DNA of 64,000 bases from Dugong dugon (GCA_030035585.1 CM057481.1:7341128-7405127), one strand, 5' to 3'. Counted from the stretch's first letter, positions 10,060-21,474 are shown. Translations and numbers: made by a program. Notes: generated by a model not told the origin, from the letters alone.

Positions 10060-10090
<31 letters not shown>
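8840..10090 (+). mobile_element. 5'-truncated L1 with three-block 3' UTR and 15-bp TSD
   Basis: The TSD aagaatggtgcaggc occurs at 8825-8839 and 10091-10105, directly after a poly-A tail (10067-10090). The content is L1 3' UTR only. The first part (8840-9590) matches the complement of the L1 at 6773-7785 and ends in an (AAAT)n tail. A second block (about 9625-9938) repeats the last roughly 318 bp of the first and ends in A9. A third (9939-10066) begins 'ggttgagaatttagaggc' and ends in the terminal poly-A. One TSD pair encloses all three. Confidence 0.85.
9586..9624 (+). repeat. (AAAT)n tract, internal L1 A-tail
   Basis: This 'aaataaataaataaata' tract separates L1 3' UTR block 1 from block 2. 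It looks like an expanded poly-A tail. Confidence 0.9.
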
Positions 10091-10092
<2 letters not shown>

Positions 10093-10105
10093 GAATGGTG
10101 CAGGC

Positions 10106-10926
10106 ACAGTGTAGCATCAGAGACACCCCAGAATTACAAGGAAGAAACTCACTGTGTAAATGTGTTCTCCTCCCCAACACCATCACCCCTCAGTTTTCCA
10201 CACCAAGTTGTTCTAGCCAAGAGGAAAAATTGTGAGCTCAGTGATGTATTGAATGCTTAACCCAACTTCATTAACTACAGCTAAATGCTAACACACACTG
10301 TACCAGCTTCCAGCACAAATTAACATCCATAATAAAGCATATAATTAGCCACATACCCAAACGCTGTCCATGATGAATAAGCCCCCGAAAGCCCCAGGCT
10401 GCTTTTTGATTTTCCTGAGATGGGTTTGTGGTAGCAGCCTGGTTCCCATAAGCCTCTCGTCCATCAGCCAAATGAGCATCTGACCTGACAAGTTTCTGGA
10501 CAAACACATCCAAAGTCGATCATGAAAAGTCAAGGAGAGTTACCTGTTTTCCTGCCCTCAGATGAGCCCACAGGGAGTTAAGCTCAAGGTCAGAATAGAA
10601 GGGGAAATAAAATACAAAGCTTTCCTGGTCGCCTGCATCCAAGCTCCTCTCAGTGAACACCAAGAGGCCTTGGTAAAATCAGTATGGACACTAACATCTC
10701 CAGAAACCTCCGTCCTCATCGTGATCACTGCATCTGCAGGACAAGTCACTTACATCCCTCCTCCACCCCTCACTTAGAGTTAAGGGATTTGCCCATCGGT
10801 GAATAACCAGTAAGTGGTAAAGGTTGAACTTGAGCCTATAACTACAAATTTAGTTCACTGTAGACCACACCTTTACTGAGCATCTGCTCCAGGCCATACA
10901 CTGTGCTAACATTTGGGGATCCCTCC
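10106..10926. other. No gene recognised; weak MIR at about 10785-10855
   Basis: Mostly unassigned. 'ttgcccatcggtgaataacc' then 'agtaagtggtaaaggttgaa' suggests a reverse MIR remnant near the end. A pyrimidine tract ending 'ctgccctcag' before ATG at 10562 resembles a splice acceptor, but the following frame shows no known domain. Confidence 0.45.
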
Positions 10927-11440
10927 TGTCATGGATTGAATTATGTCCCCCCAAAAATGTGTGTATCTGTTTGGCTGGGCTATGATTACCAGTCTGGTGT
11001 GGTTGTACTCCATTTTGTGATTGTAATTTTATGTTAAAGAGGATTAGGCTGGGATTGTATAACACCCTTACTAAGGTCACATCCCTGATCCGATGTAACG
11101 GGAGTTTCCCTAGGGTGTGGTCTGTACCACCTTTTATCCTACAAGAGGTAAAAAGAAAGGGAAGCAAGCAGAGAATTGGGGACCTCATGCCACCAACAAA
11201 GCAGTGCCAGGAGCAGAGCGCATCCTTTGGACCCAGGGTTCCTGCTCAGACAAACTCCTAAGGGGAAGGCTGATGACAGGGACCTTCCTCCAGAGCCAAC
11301 AGAGAGAGAAGGCCTTCCCCTGGAGCTGACACCCTGAATTTGGACTTCTAGCTTACTAGACTGTGAGAAAATAAATTTCTCTTTGTTAAAGCCATCCACT
11401 TGTGGTATTTCTATTATAGCAGCACTAGATGACCAAGACA
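10927..11440 (+). mobile_element. MaLR-type LTR, near-complete
   Basis: It starts TGTCATGGATTGAATTATGT and ends AGATGACCAAGACA. A 5-bp TSD with one mismatch (cctcc 10922-10926, cctct 11441-11445) flanks it. The poly-A-signal region is 'gtgagaaaataaatttctc'. The same family lies in reverse at 43711-44215. Confidence 0.8.
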
Positions 11441-11449
11441 CCTCTCCAC

Positions 11450-12265
11450 AGCAAATTCATCATCTACCTTCAATATACCTCGTGACTCAGGGACTGTCCC
11501 TCCACCTCTCCATCTGTCTCCCTCTTCTTACTCCTCCACCACCAGCCCAGGCCAAAGCACCATTATCTGTTGCCTTGACTTCAGTAGCAGCCTCCTGGCT
11601 TCCATGCTTATTCTTTAGACAATCTGTCTTCCATACATTAGCCACATTCTCACTAAAATGTGTCACCAGAGCTCGTCATTTCCCTCCTTAAAACCTTTCG
11701 GTGGTTTCCCAGTGGACACAGCCTAAAAACCAAACCCCTGTCCACGGCCTACAAGCATTTACAGGCTCTAGCCTCTGCCTGTCTCCCTGACTTATGAGCC
11801 ACGTCCTCCCCTTCCCTCACCACGTTCCCCCTTTACTAGCTGACTTTTTCTTTCTTTAATCTCAAGTACACCAAGCTCTTTCCTACACCGGAGGCTTCAC
11901 ACTTGCTATTTTCCTCTGGCTGGAATGTTCTTTTCCTGGATTCTAATCTTAGGTGGTTTTCTCTCAATGTTCAGCTCTCAGTTTAAATATTCCCCCCTCC
12001 CAGAGGCCTTCTCTGTCCACAGTGGAAACTGGGGCTCCTCCCCAATCCTTTCGATGCCATGCTCTTGTTTCTTTCTTTCCTAGCTCTTATCACATTTAGA
12101 AAACATCATGTTTATTTGCTCACTTCCGGTCTCCGTCACTAGAATGCAAACTTCATGAGAGCAAGGAATGGATTCTCTTATTTATTCTATAGCCCCTGCA
12201 TCTACCTAGCAAAGGGGCACATAGGAAATTCTTAATAAGTATTGATTGAATAAATGGATAAATGA
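11450..12265 (+). mobile_element. L2 LINE, long 3' portion
   Basis: Classic L2 3' sequence: 'ctccttaaaacctttcggtg', 'ggctggaatgttcttttcc', 'tagaatgcaaacttcatgag' and the tail 'agtattgattgaataaatg'. Remains of the coding end precede the 3' UTR, all decayed. Confidence 0.8.
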
Positions 12266-12793
12266 ACTCACAATCTAACAGCAATACAACATTCATATCC
12301 GCTATCACACAGCTGCCTTCATGTATTAAGTGGGATGCAGGTTTTGCGCACAGGACTTCTCCTGAAGGACAAAGAGACTACGTGACTGAAAATAAAATTT
12401 TCCTTAGAACAGAAAAAATTCCCAGGACTGAAAAGCCACATGAATGCATCAAAACTCAGTTGTAGATCAATAAAGCGGACAAGCTCCTGGCAATAGGAAA
12501 TTCCTATCAACCACTCTTCATTTGCTAAGAAAACTTCAAGGATCCCTCATGGAATTGGTAACACCGAGGAAAGGCTATGAGGATGTGAAGGTAGAAAAAG
12601 ACATGATCTTTACTGTAAAGGTGGTTCCAGAATCTATTTGTGGGCTTATACAAAGGACAGGCCATGTGTGAATATCCAGATCGATTTCAAGATCCTGTTC
12701 ACGGACTCTCTGCTAAGTGGGCTCTTTGCTGAATGAAATCCTTTCTAGGCTCAAAGGAAGCCTTTTAGTAGCAGGAAAGAATAAATAAATAAA
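12266..12793. other. No feature recognised
   Basis: Unassigned A+T-rich sequence with a short (AAAT)n run at its right edge, which is the A-tail side of the adjacent SINE. No convincing coding potential. Confidence 0.45.
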
Positions 12794-12990
12794 CCCAGTT
12801 GTCATCAAGTCGACTCTGACTTATGGCGACACCATGTTTGTCAAAGAGTAGAACTCCATAAGGTTTTCAATGGCTGGTTTTTTGGAGGTAGACTGCCAGG
12901 CTTTTCTTCTAAGGCACCTCTTGGTGGACTTGAACCTCCAGCCTTTCAGTTAGAAGCCAAGCACGTTAACCATTCATACCAGCCAGGAAC
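12794..12990 (-). mobile_element. AfroSINE (long form)
   Basis: Reverse copy: RTE-like tail 'catcaagtcgactctgactt', body 'ggttttcaatggctggtttt', head region 'ttgaacctccagcctttcag'. The long form has the extra 'aggcacctcttggtggac' segment. Confidence 0.9.
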
Positions 12991-14154
12991 TCAAAGACTC
13001 CTCTTTATTGTCTTGCTCTGGCTGCATTGCTTTTTCTTTGCCTGAGAGCACAGACTTGGAGAACTCCTCATTCCATTCTCTAGGTCCAGGTAGCTGAAAA
13101 ACCCTTCACTCTAAGACAGAAAAAACTCCTCTGCAGCCACCCTCAACAATAGATTGCATCTTGCGCAGGCGATGCCATTCCCAGCCCTGGCTCCTCACCC
13201 TTTCCACCACTTGGGCCAGTTTTGTGGAAACCACTCTGAAACAATTCCCAAGACCTGTGTAGAATGCCCTGCTCAATTTTTGCTGTGGTCAAACTGCCCT
13301 AGACTCTGACAAGCTTCTAATGGACAGAGGTTGTATTTAAGACTTCTTAGAGAGGCCCTGGTTTACTCACAGTCCATGACAGTGATGCAGAACTACACAG
13401 CCAGGAAAAGGAGGATTTGGTAAAATGGTTTATCTTCAAATGAGAGCAGTTACTCCAACAGGTATTTGAAAGCCAGCACATAGTTTGAGTTGTGAGGTTT
13501 CCGGAAGAGTTTCCATATGATGCAGCTATTGGATTGGGTACGTATGTCCGATAGGCTGTGGTCATTTTATGACTATTTATTTTAAGCCTGCTTCCTTTCA
13601 CACTGCCAATAAATACATGAAACCAGCTTGTGAGTGTCAGGAGGGCTCCACGGATAATGAGGTATTACTGATTCCTCTGTGTAGGGATGTTGCCTACAAC
13701 AAGGCAAGAAACTCACCTGTGCTTCCTTGGAGATGTGAATGCAACCTTCTGGACAGCCCTGAAGGCAAGAGGTTAAGGTTGTTTTTTTTAAAAAAAAAAA
13801 AAAAAAATTTTGGTTACTGGCAAGTGTTTTAAAGCTCCCATGCCTCCTCTTGGAGCGAGCTGATTTTCCATGGGTAGTTGGTCTCTTGTGTATGATGAGT
13901 AGGTTTGGGGAAACGGCTGAATGTAGTCATTTAAAACAGTCTCTCTGCACTTAGGGCTGAGAAATGTCCACGAGACTGTTGCACCACAGACTGTCACATA
14001 ACTGAACACTGTGTCTGCAAATAAGACTAATAACTATGGTTGTTCAAACGATCACCGTATCATGGTCCTAAGAGTCCACCAGAAATACTTCCGATTGTAA
14101 CGCTGTCCTCTTGACCATCCAACCTTGAATGGGACAACTGTCTGTACAATTAGC
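12991..14154. other. No gene recognised (unassigned sequence)
   Basis: About 1.2 kb with an A-run at 13790-13807 and no identifiable repeat body. Frames on both strands are short and unrelated to any family I know. Confidence 0.45.
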
Positions 14155-14260
14155 ATGGCCACTCACTTACTTCTTGGCCTTGTGCTTGCAGCCTCAATTC
14201 CTCCATCTATAAAATGTGGAATTGGAACTAACTGATCTCTAAGATTCTTGAAAGATCTGA
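14155..14260 (+). mobile_element. MIR SINE fragment
   Basis: 'tggccttgtgcttgcagcct' and 'tcctccatctataaaatgtg' match the core and 3' part of forward MIR. Confidence 0.6.
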
Positions 14261-15164
14261 CATTCTGGTTTTAGAAGAACAAGAGCATCCTCTTTCAGAT
14301 ACTCAGTCTATATGGAAGGGCTGTGACCTGCCAAGGGTACCCAGCTAGTAAGAGGTGGAGCTGGGTTCTGTCCCCTCTCCAAAGCCCTCAGCTCTGTGTA
14401 TGTTTCTTCGGGCAACTGAAAAGCAGAGAGCAGAGCCACATGCTGTCTGACCTGGGAGAACTATCCAGAAGGCTTAGAGAAGTGTGTGTATTTCCTACTG
14501 TTTGCTGGGGAAGTAGCGTCCTGGTCTCAGTGGAGTTGAATATGGAGGTCAAGAAACAAGCCCTCAGGCTTGGCTTTTGTAGTATGGGATGGAATTCTTT
14601 GTGCAGGTCAGTTGCACCAACATCCTGACTACCCATTTGGTAAATAAAGATGGAGTCTGCTTGATTCCCAAGGAGTCGGGGAGACAAATCCAACAGCTTA
14701 GTACAATCCCCTCACTAACTCAACCTAACACGCACACATGTGAGCACAAGCACATAGCTGACGGTGGCTCAGTACAGTACATCCACGGGAGAGGCTTTTT
14801 TTTTTTTTCTTCAGTGAACCCAGATAACACATCCTCATGAAATGTGATGCCCAATGGGCACAAGTGAAATATTGCAACTGCTCCCCATGGCACTGGAACA
14901 AGTCTCCCATCACCAAAGCTATTATAGCAACCTCACAGTCCACCCCACTTCCTCACAGCCGTGGACCCCAGAGGAGGCCGGGCTGAGAGCTGAGCAGGCA
15001 GAACAAGCCAACCAGCCGACAAGCCTGGCACTGCTTCCAGGTCCTGGCCTACACTCCCGTGTCCTCCAGACTACCCCTCTAAGCCTTGCTCCTGCTGCTC
15101 CTGCTGCTTGGCGGTGGCAAAGCTTACTGACAAAGAGCTCGAGCTCTGGAGTGTGGCCCCAGTC
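14261..15164. other. No gene recognised; reverse MIR trace at about 14325-14375
   Basis: 'ccaagggtacccagctagta' followed by 'agaggtggagctgggttctg' is a short reverse MIR match. The rest, including a T-run at 14797-14809, is unassigned. Confidence 0.45.
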
Positions 15165-15340
15165 ATGACTCCTCCATTTTTTTGGTTGTTGGGAGACACT
15201 CTCTGAGCCTCTATTTCCTCCTTTATAAAATGAGGATAATTAATGGTATCAGCCTCAGTTGTGGGGCAGTCATGAAAACAGATTGAGACTGGGCATATCC
15301 TAAGGGTTTAATTCTGCCCTTGGCGAATAACAGGCACGGT
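15165..15340 (+). mobile_element. MIR SINE fragment
   Basis: 'gagcctctatttcctccttt' then 'ataaaatgaggataattaat' and 'gcagtcatgaaaacagattg' follow the MIR 3' half. Confidence 0.65.
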
Positions 15341-15811
15341 ATTAGTTCACTACAGCTGCTGTGACAAATCGCCACAAACTTGATGTCTTAAAAATACAGG
15401 GGTTTATTACCCTTCGGTTCTGGAAGTCACAAGTTTGAAATCAGTTTTGTTGGACTAATATCAAGGTGTCAGCAGGCCATTATTCCTTCCGGAGGTTCTA
15501 GCGGAGAATCCCTTCCCTTTTCTTTTCTGGCTTCTACAGGCCCCTTCCTCTGTCTTTAAAGCACATCACTCCCACCTCTGCTCCTGTCATCCCACCTCCT
15601 TCTTCTGCCTTTGACCTCTTAGCCTCCTTCTTATAAGGACCCTGTTGCTTACATCTGATCTGCGGAGATAATCCAGGATAATCTCCCTATCTCTGGATCC
15701 TCAATTCCATCACCTCTGCAAAGGTCCTTCTGCCATGTAAAATCACATTCACAGGTTCTGGAGATCAGTTTGTGGACAATATTTTCAGGGGTCATTATTC
15801 AGCCCGCCACG
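15341..15811 (-). mobile_element. MLT1-type MaLR LTR
   Basis: Antisense order 'tattagttcactacagctgc', 'caaatcgccacaaacttgat', 'tcaaggtgtcagcaggccat', 'gataatccaggataatctcc' and 'cattcacaggttctggagat', ending at 'cattattcagcccgccac'. It covers essentially the whole LTR. Confidence 0.85.
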
Positions 15812-15839
15812 TGCACTTAAGTATGATTTTTACTATTGT

Positions 15840-16190
15840 GCTTATTCCTTTTCTGCCCTATTTTTCTTTTCAATATGCTACGATGCCCATGGAGTAAAGC
15901 ACACACATCATAAACAGTTGGACAAATGCTTTACATATACACGCAGCCATGTAACAACCACTCACATCAGGGTACAGAGCATTCACAGCCCAGCAGGCTC
16001 CCTCCTGCTCCCGCCAGTCAGCACCCACTTCCACCCAGAGGCATCACAGATTACCCTTGCCTCTTCTTGATGTTCATATGACTAGAGTAATACCGCATGG
16101 ATTCTTATGCCTGGCTTCTTTCGCTACCTAAACATCTGTAGTGAGATTCATGGGGTTGTGGGAAAGAAGCAGTACTTCGTTCTTTTGTAT
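15840..16190 (-). mobile_element. L1M 3' region fragment
   Basis: Antisense L1M 3' sequence: 'gacaaatgctttacatatac', 'ggtacagagcattcacagcc', 'atatgactagagtaatacc' and 'gagattcatggggttgtggg'. Confidence 0.65.
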
Positions 16191-16683
16191 TATCATGCAA
16201 TTGGCATTATGCTTATTTTAACCTGTCCTACCTATACATCCTGTCTCTAAGGATAAACATGCTACTTGTTGTTTGACGATCACCTCAAATATCACCTCCC
16301 TTTTAAAGCATTCCCTGGTAGCAGTACGCCTTTTCCAGGCAGAAGTAATTTCCACGGCCACCGCCTATAGCAGTTGTATACAACCCCTAGGTCTCACTCA
16401 TCACGCCTCAACTCTTAGCAGCCACCATCTGTCTCATCCACTGCATCACGTGCTCTGTATGGACGGGAAGCAACGTTATGCTTTATTTGTCTTTATATGT
16501 CCATCAACCCTAGCAAGGTACCTGGCCTACAGCCACTAGAACTCCACACTGTCTACTGCACTGCCTTCATGATAACCATTTTCCTCTTAGAAAAAAAGCA
16601 TTGTTGCTGCTTATTAATTGAAACCCACATATGTAAAGGATGCCTGTTTCCTATGTGTTTCATAAAAAAGAAAAAAAAAAAAA
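16191..16683. other. Mostly unassigned, with a probable L2 fragment
   Basis: 'cacctcaaatatcacctccc' and 'aagcattccctggtagcag' at about 16280-16330 look like forward L2. The rest is unassigned and ends in an A-run next to a reverse AfroSINE. Confidence 0.45.
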
Positions 16684-16868
16684 GTAGATTCTTTGGTTCA
16701 TGACGGCCCCATGTGTGTCAGAGTAGAAGTGTGCTCCACAGGGTTTTCAGTGGCTGATTTTGCAGAAGTAGACTGCCAGGCCTTTCTTGCCTGATGCCTC
16801 CAGGTGGACTCGAACCTCCAAAATTTCAGTTAGCAGCTGAGTGCAACCTTTGCAACATCCAGGGACTT
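16684..16868 (-). mobile_element. AfroSINE (long form)
   Basis: 'gtgtgtcagagtagaagtgt', 'gggttttcagtggctgattt', 'cctccaggtggactcgaacc' and 'agttagcagctgagtgcaac'. The RTE-like end is partly lost. Confidence 0.88.
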
Positions 16869-17500
16869 CTTGCATTTCATAAGACCTGCTAACAGGGGCC
16901 AGTCTAGAGGATTTCCACATTATCCCTTTCAACACTTATCAGAAACAAATGCAGGGAGGCGAAGCTTATGCTGAGTAGGCAGGATTTTGAACGCTTGCTT
17001 TCTAAGGGGTTTCCCCCCCCCCAAAAAAAAAATACAGTAAGAAACTGTAAAGAAGAATCTGGCTCCATTTTTGAGGTTTGACTACTGATAGCTTTCAAGC
17101 CCTGTCCTCCCACTTTCCCAGTTGCCCCACATCTGGGCAAACCAATGAGAAAGCCCAGGCGTGCCCTCAGTTGAGCGGACAGGGAAGTTCAAACCACACC
17201 AACCCCAGCCTGTGCTCGGGGATGTCCCCAGGGCCCCATCCCGTAACCACTCCAGAAAGCTACCTGATCCCACCCCCCTGCCAACCCCTACTCCACCCTG
17301 CTCTGTCTTCCCTCTGAGCAAACCCCAAGCCCTTCTCCTTAGGGGGTCCTGTTGCTGTTTACTATGCAAGAATAAACTTTATTTCAAATCCGTTGGTCCC
17401 TGTGTGTCACTCATCCCAGTATCCATAGCCTCCTGGGTTTGACCTACCCAGCATTCAGCAGAAGATGCTTGGTGCCCAAATAAGAGAGAAAACAGAAATA
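16869..17500. other. No gene recognised
   Basis: G+C-richer sequence with a C-run/A-run junction at 17013-17032. Paired frames on both strands (17078-17369) lack domains or homology I can name. Confidence 0.45.
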
Positions 17501-17501
17501 A

Positions 17502-17555
17502 GAGGCTCTATAGGGTCGCTGTGAGTCGGAACTGACTCGACGGCAATGGGTTTTA
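17502..17555 (+). mobile_element. AfroSINE tail fragment
   Basis: 'tctatagggtcgctgtgagt' and 'tgactcgacggcaatgggtt' are the 3' end of an otherwise absent copy, next to a second SINE. Confidence 0.85.
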
Positions 17556-17564
17556 TCCTTTAGA

Positions 17565-17755
17565 GGGAGGCCTTAGGTGGTACAAATAGTTACGTGCCTG
17601 GCTGCTAACCAAAAACTTGGAGGTTTGCGTCCACCCAGAGATGCCTTGGAAGAAAGGCCTGGCAATCTACTTCCAAAAAAATCAGTCACTGAAAACCCTA
17701 TGGAGCACATTTCTACTCTGACATTCAACTCAGTGGCAACCGGTTTTTTATTCTC
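17565..17755 (+). mobile_element. AfroSINE (long form)
   Basis: 'taggtggtacaaatagttac', 'ctggctgctaaccaaaaact', 'ggaagaaaggcctggcaatc' and 'gaaaaccctatggagcacat' in order. Confidence 0.9.
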
Positions 17756-17821
17756 CAGAGCAACAGTTAAAAACCTCACCTGGCAGTAGACCTTGATTAT
17801 TTTTGCCCTCCACGTACCCAT

Positions 17822-18202
17822 TATACTGACGCCTTTGAATTATGGCATTGGCAAAGAACGCTGAATGTACCATCGACCGCCAGAAGAACAAACACGTCTG
17901 TCCCAGAAGGAGTACAGCCAGAATGCTTCTTAGAAGCAAGGATGGGGAGACTCCGTCTCAGGTACTTTTGACATGTGATCAGGAGGGACCAATTCCTGGA
18001 GAGGGATATCGTGTCTGGTAAAGTAGAGGGTCAGCGAAGAAGAGGAAGACCCTCAACGAGATGGACTGACACAGTGGCTGCAACAATGGGCTCAAACATA
18101 ACAATGATTATGAGGATGGTGTAGGACCGGGCAGTGTCTCCTTCTGTTGTACATAGGGTTGCTATGAGTCGGAACCGACTTGGCAGCACCTAACTAACTA
18201 AT
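17822..18202 (+). pseudogene. RTE (BovB-like) LINE, ORF C-terminus and 3' end
   Basis: It carries the last part of an RTE polyprotein and the 3' tail. Decayed frames give the pattern DRRDQ-like/LEKD...GKVEGQRRRGRP...RWTDTVAATMGSN. This is the zinc-knuckle-free C-terminal region that also ends BovB ORFs. It closes with 'gagtcggaaccgacttggca', the tail shared with AfroSINE. It is 5'-truncated and non-functional. Confidence 0.85.
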
Positions 18203-18961
18203 GTGTCTGCTGTCCCTTCTTCTGGAAATCCCACCTTGATTTTCCTTGGGAACCATCCCTCCTCATTCTCCATCCAAGTGTTTGGGGTGGGGTTGATGCC
18301 TCCCCCAAGCCCTCGAGCTCTGGAGTGGCTCTGACCTAGGCCTGGCCAATCACTGCATTTCGTGTCCCTGACCAAAGTGACTGGCTCAGGCACGAGCCCA
18401 TGACCCGAGCTGATCTGCAGAAACCCAATCCTGGGACTTTTGCTTGGACTTTGGAGAAGGACGAGCTCCGCTCTCTTTGTACTGGGCTAGCTGGCTGCAA
18501 GGCTAATCTAAGCCTGGAGCTGCCAGGGCCCACGGCACTGAGGTCCTTCCCTGGAGTGAGGCAATATGGAGGAAAGAAAAGCATAGAGACAGGGTGTGGT
18601 AGGGGAGAAGGAGATTCCTAATGCTCAGGATAACGGGGAGTCCCTGAATCTTCCCAGCTCAGAGACAGATCCACTCCAGGAATTTGAAATCACATCAGCT
18701 AATAAATCCCTTTTCAGTGTAAGCCATTTTTAGGGTGGTTTCTTACATTTGTGCCTGAAAGATATGTTTGAGGGGCACCTCAGGTTTTCTGTGCTCTGAG
18801 CTTTTTGTTTCTCTGAACGTACTGAGGACAAACATACAACGGGGACTACGCAAGCTTGGTCCTCCCACGAACACTGAAACCTTCCTTTACAAATGGAAAA
18901 ATAGCAGATCCGTTAGAGACAGCATGCAGCATGACAAACTTTGGTCTGAATTGCCATCCTA
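18203..18961. other. No gene recognised (unassigned)
   Basis: About 760 bp without recognised repeats. Frames at 18336-18621 are open on both strands but carry no known motif. Confidence 0.45.
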
Positions 18962-18965
18962 CCCA

Positions 18966-19172
18966 CAAACCAAACCCACTGCCGTCGAGTCCATTCTGAC
19001 TCATGGAGACCCTGTAGGACAGAGTAGAACTGCCCCAAAGGGTTTCCAAGGCTGTAATCTTTATGGAAGCAGACTGCCACATCTTTCTCCCATGGAGCTG
19101 CTGGTGGGTTTGAACTGCTGACCTTTTGATTGGTACCCGAGCATTTTCACCACTGAGGCCCCAGGGCCCCTT
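18966..19172 (-). mobile_element. AfroSINE
   Basis: 'cactgccgtcgagtccattc', 'aggacagagtagaactgccc', 'gtttgaactgctgacctttt' and 'ccccagggccc' in reverse order. Confidence 0.95.
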
Positions 19173-19479
19173 GCCATTCTACCAAGACCAGAAAGCCTCT
19201 GAATAAATGGCACTGGGACAATTTGCCAGAAATATCTGCTGAATCACGGTGCTGAAGCTTCAGCTCACTGGAATATCACTTACAAGCACCAGGAGTCCTA
19301 TGTCAGCAGGAGCTGGTGCTGTATCAGAAGAAGCAGTGCATGCGATTCCCCAGCTACCACTCAGTGACATTTAATTCCTTTTGGGTTATTTCCCTTCTAG
19401 TGTTGGAGCCAGTAAAGTGGGCTACACTGGTGTTAGAGTACATTCCCCAACAACAGTTAAAACTGATGAGCTTTGTGCT

Positions 19480-20182
19480 AGGCAGAATAATGGCCCCCAC
19501 AACGTACACAGAGTCCCTGTGTGGTACAAACAGTTAATGCACTCAGCTGCTAACTGAAAGGTTGAAGGTTAGAGTCTACCCAGGGACAGCTTGGAAGAAA
19601 GGCCTGGCAATCTACTTCTGAAAAATAAGTTGAAAACTCCACGAAGCACAGTTCTACTCTGACATACATGGGGTTGCCACGAGTTGGAGCTGACTGGATA
19701 GCAGTTGGTGAAGATGATGGTTAAAGCCGTCCATATCCTAATCCATGGAACCTGTGAATATGTTATGTTACTTGCCAAAGACGAATTAAGGTTTCAGGTA
19801 GAATTCAGTTTCCTAATCAGCTGCCCTTAAAGTAGAAATACTATCCTGGATATCTGAGTGGGCCTAATGCAGTCACAAGAGTCCTTAGAAATGGAAGAGG
19901 GAGACAGAAGAGGAGGTCAGAGTGATGTGACATGAGAAGAACTTGACCTAGTCTTGCTGGCTTTCAAGATGGAGGAAGGTGCCATTAGTCAGGGAGGGCA
20001 GGCAGCCTCTGAATGCTGGAAAAGGCAAAGAACCAGATTCTCCTCTAGAGCCCCTCAATGTGCCCTGCTAACACCTTGAGTCCAGACCGGTGAGGCCCAT
20101 GTTGGACTTCTAATCTGCAGAACCATGAGACAGTAAACATGTGTGGTTTTAGACTACTAAGTTTGTGGTTATTTGTTTTGGC
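19480..20182 (+). mobile_element. MLT1-type MaLR LTR, split by AfroSINE
   Basis: The left end 'gctaggcagaataatggccc' (19480-19505) and the right part from about 19713 ('gtccatatcctaatccatgg', 'cctggatatctgagtgggcc', 'agaaccatgagacagtaaac', 'actaagtttgtggttatttg') are one LTR. An AfroSINE sits between them. Confidence 0.85.
19506..19712 (+). mobile_element. AfroSINE nested in MLT1
   Basis: 'agtccctgtgtggtacaaac', 'cagctgctaactgaaaggtt', 'ggaagaaaggcctggcaatc' and 'gttgccacgagttggagctg'. Being inside the LTR, it is younger than it. Confidence 0.92.
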
Positions 20183-20189
20183 AGTTTTC

Positions 20190-20410
20190 TGAACCGAAAA
20201 CAAATATTTACTATGCGCTCAGAGCTTTGCTTTATTAATGTAATTTTCACCCTCACACCTCCATTATCACGTGAGGAAACGGAGGCAATAGAAATGTTAA
20301 ATATCTACCCAAAGACGTATTGCTCAAAAATGGTGCGTCGGAACTTGAACTCAAATGTGACTGATTCCAAAACCCGTGCTCCAACCACCATGCCCTGTAC
20401 TGTGGCACGC
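20190..20410 (-). mobile_element. MIR SINE
   Basis: 'tgaggaaacggaggcaatag', 'cggaacttgaactcaaatgt' and 'ccaaaacccgtgctccaacc' give the reverse MIR order. Confidence 0.65.
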
Positions 20411-20499
20411 TGAGGATCTGGAAACTTCTCTTTACTCTTCACGCAGGATGAATAAAGACTAGTAACAGAAAGTCGCAGGTGGCACACACCCCCTGGTCC

Positions 20500-20640
20500 A
20501 AGCCTCTCATTTTGAAAATGAAGAAACCAAAGTCCAGGAAACTGAAGTGGTCTCCCAAGGCCCAGAGCAAGTTCACCAGAGCCGATGAGGGACAGAGGTC
20601 TCCTGGATCTCAGCCCAGCACCCCAGCCACTCTTTCTCCT
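20500..20640 (-). mobile_element. MIR SINE fragment
   Basis: 'tcattttgaaaatgaagaaa' then 'gtggtctcccaaggcccaga' and 'gatctcagcccagcacccca'. A second short trace, 'agctgaggcccaaagtcaca', lies at about 20700-20770. Confidence 0.55.
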
Positions 20641-20799
20641 TCTTCTGTGATATGAATCGTAGGTGCAAAAACATTCCTCATGGTGAAATACTATGTCACT
20701 GGTTTACTTTATGAAGAAGGAAGCTGAGGCCCAAAGTCACAAAGCTAGGAAGGAGCCAAGCTTGGTCTCCACCCCATGCCCCCTTCTGAGGCCCTCCTA

Positions 20800-21474
20800 C
20801 CCCATCATATCTCCTACAGAACTATCCCATTATGAGAATACAAACTGCATTTTTGAACCTATCTCATGTTGCTTCATAAGAGCTTGAGGGGCATGCTACC
20901 ACTCTTACACATCAGATGTAAGGCCGTTTCAGAAAGAGGAACAGCCTTTGGAATTCTGATCTAAATCCAAAACATTGGCCCGGAGTCTAGACAAATACGA
21001 GCACAAAGTGGCTGCATTTCTATTAACTTTTCCAGGAAAGCCAATTGTAGTAGGGACATAGGGACACTTCTGAGCAACAGAAAGCGAATCTGCCACCGGC
21101 ACATCAGGCTAAGACTGGATATCAGAGCAAAACACAAAGGTCCAACGTTCCATGACTTCTTTGGAACATCCCAGGAGCTGCCTTGTACTTCCTGGTGAAA
21201 AGCATTCTTTCATCTCCATCTGTGGGAAGAGCTGGCCACGTGGCTGTGAACAGTAACTTCCTTATACATAACTCAATGTCACAAGGCTGGAAACAGCCCC
21301 AGTCAGTAGCAAAGCTTGACGAATATGATTCCCAACAAACACTGTCCTATCCCGGTCAGGATGGAGAAGAACTGCTGGCACTTGGACATGTGCAATTGGA
21401 GGAAATAGCCATGTTTTTATGTTGGTGAGTCTAAGAGGCCCACGGAGGCTTCTCATCACTGAATTTCGGCACCG
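20800..21474. other. Repeat-poor unassigned sequence
   Basis: No repeat family recognised. Scattered CpGs and balanced composition (for example 'ccaccggcacatcaggctaa') make it a mild candidate for conserved noncoding sequence. No coding signal. Confidence 0.4.

Noticed and set aside
10540..10777. Pyrimidine tract plus CAG before an ATG, looking like a coding exon
   Set aside because: The 71-codon frame has no known domain, no matching donor site stands out, and chance acceptors are common.
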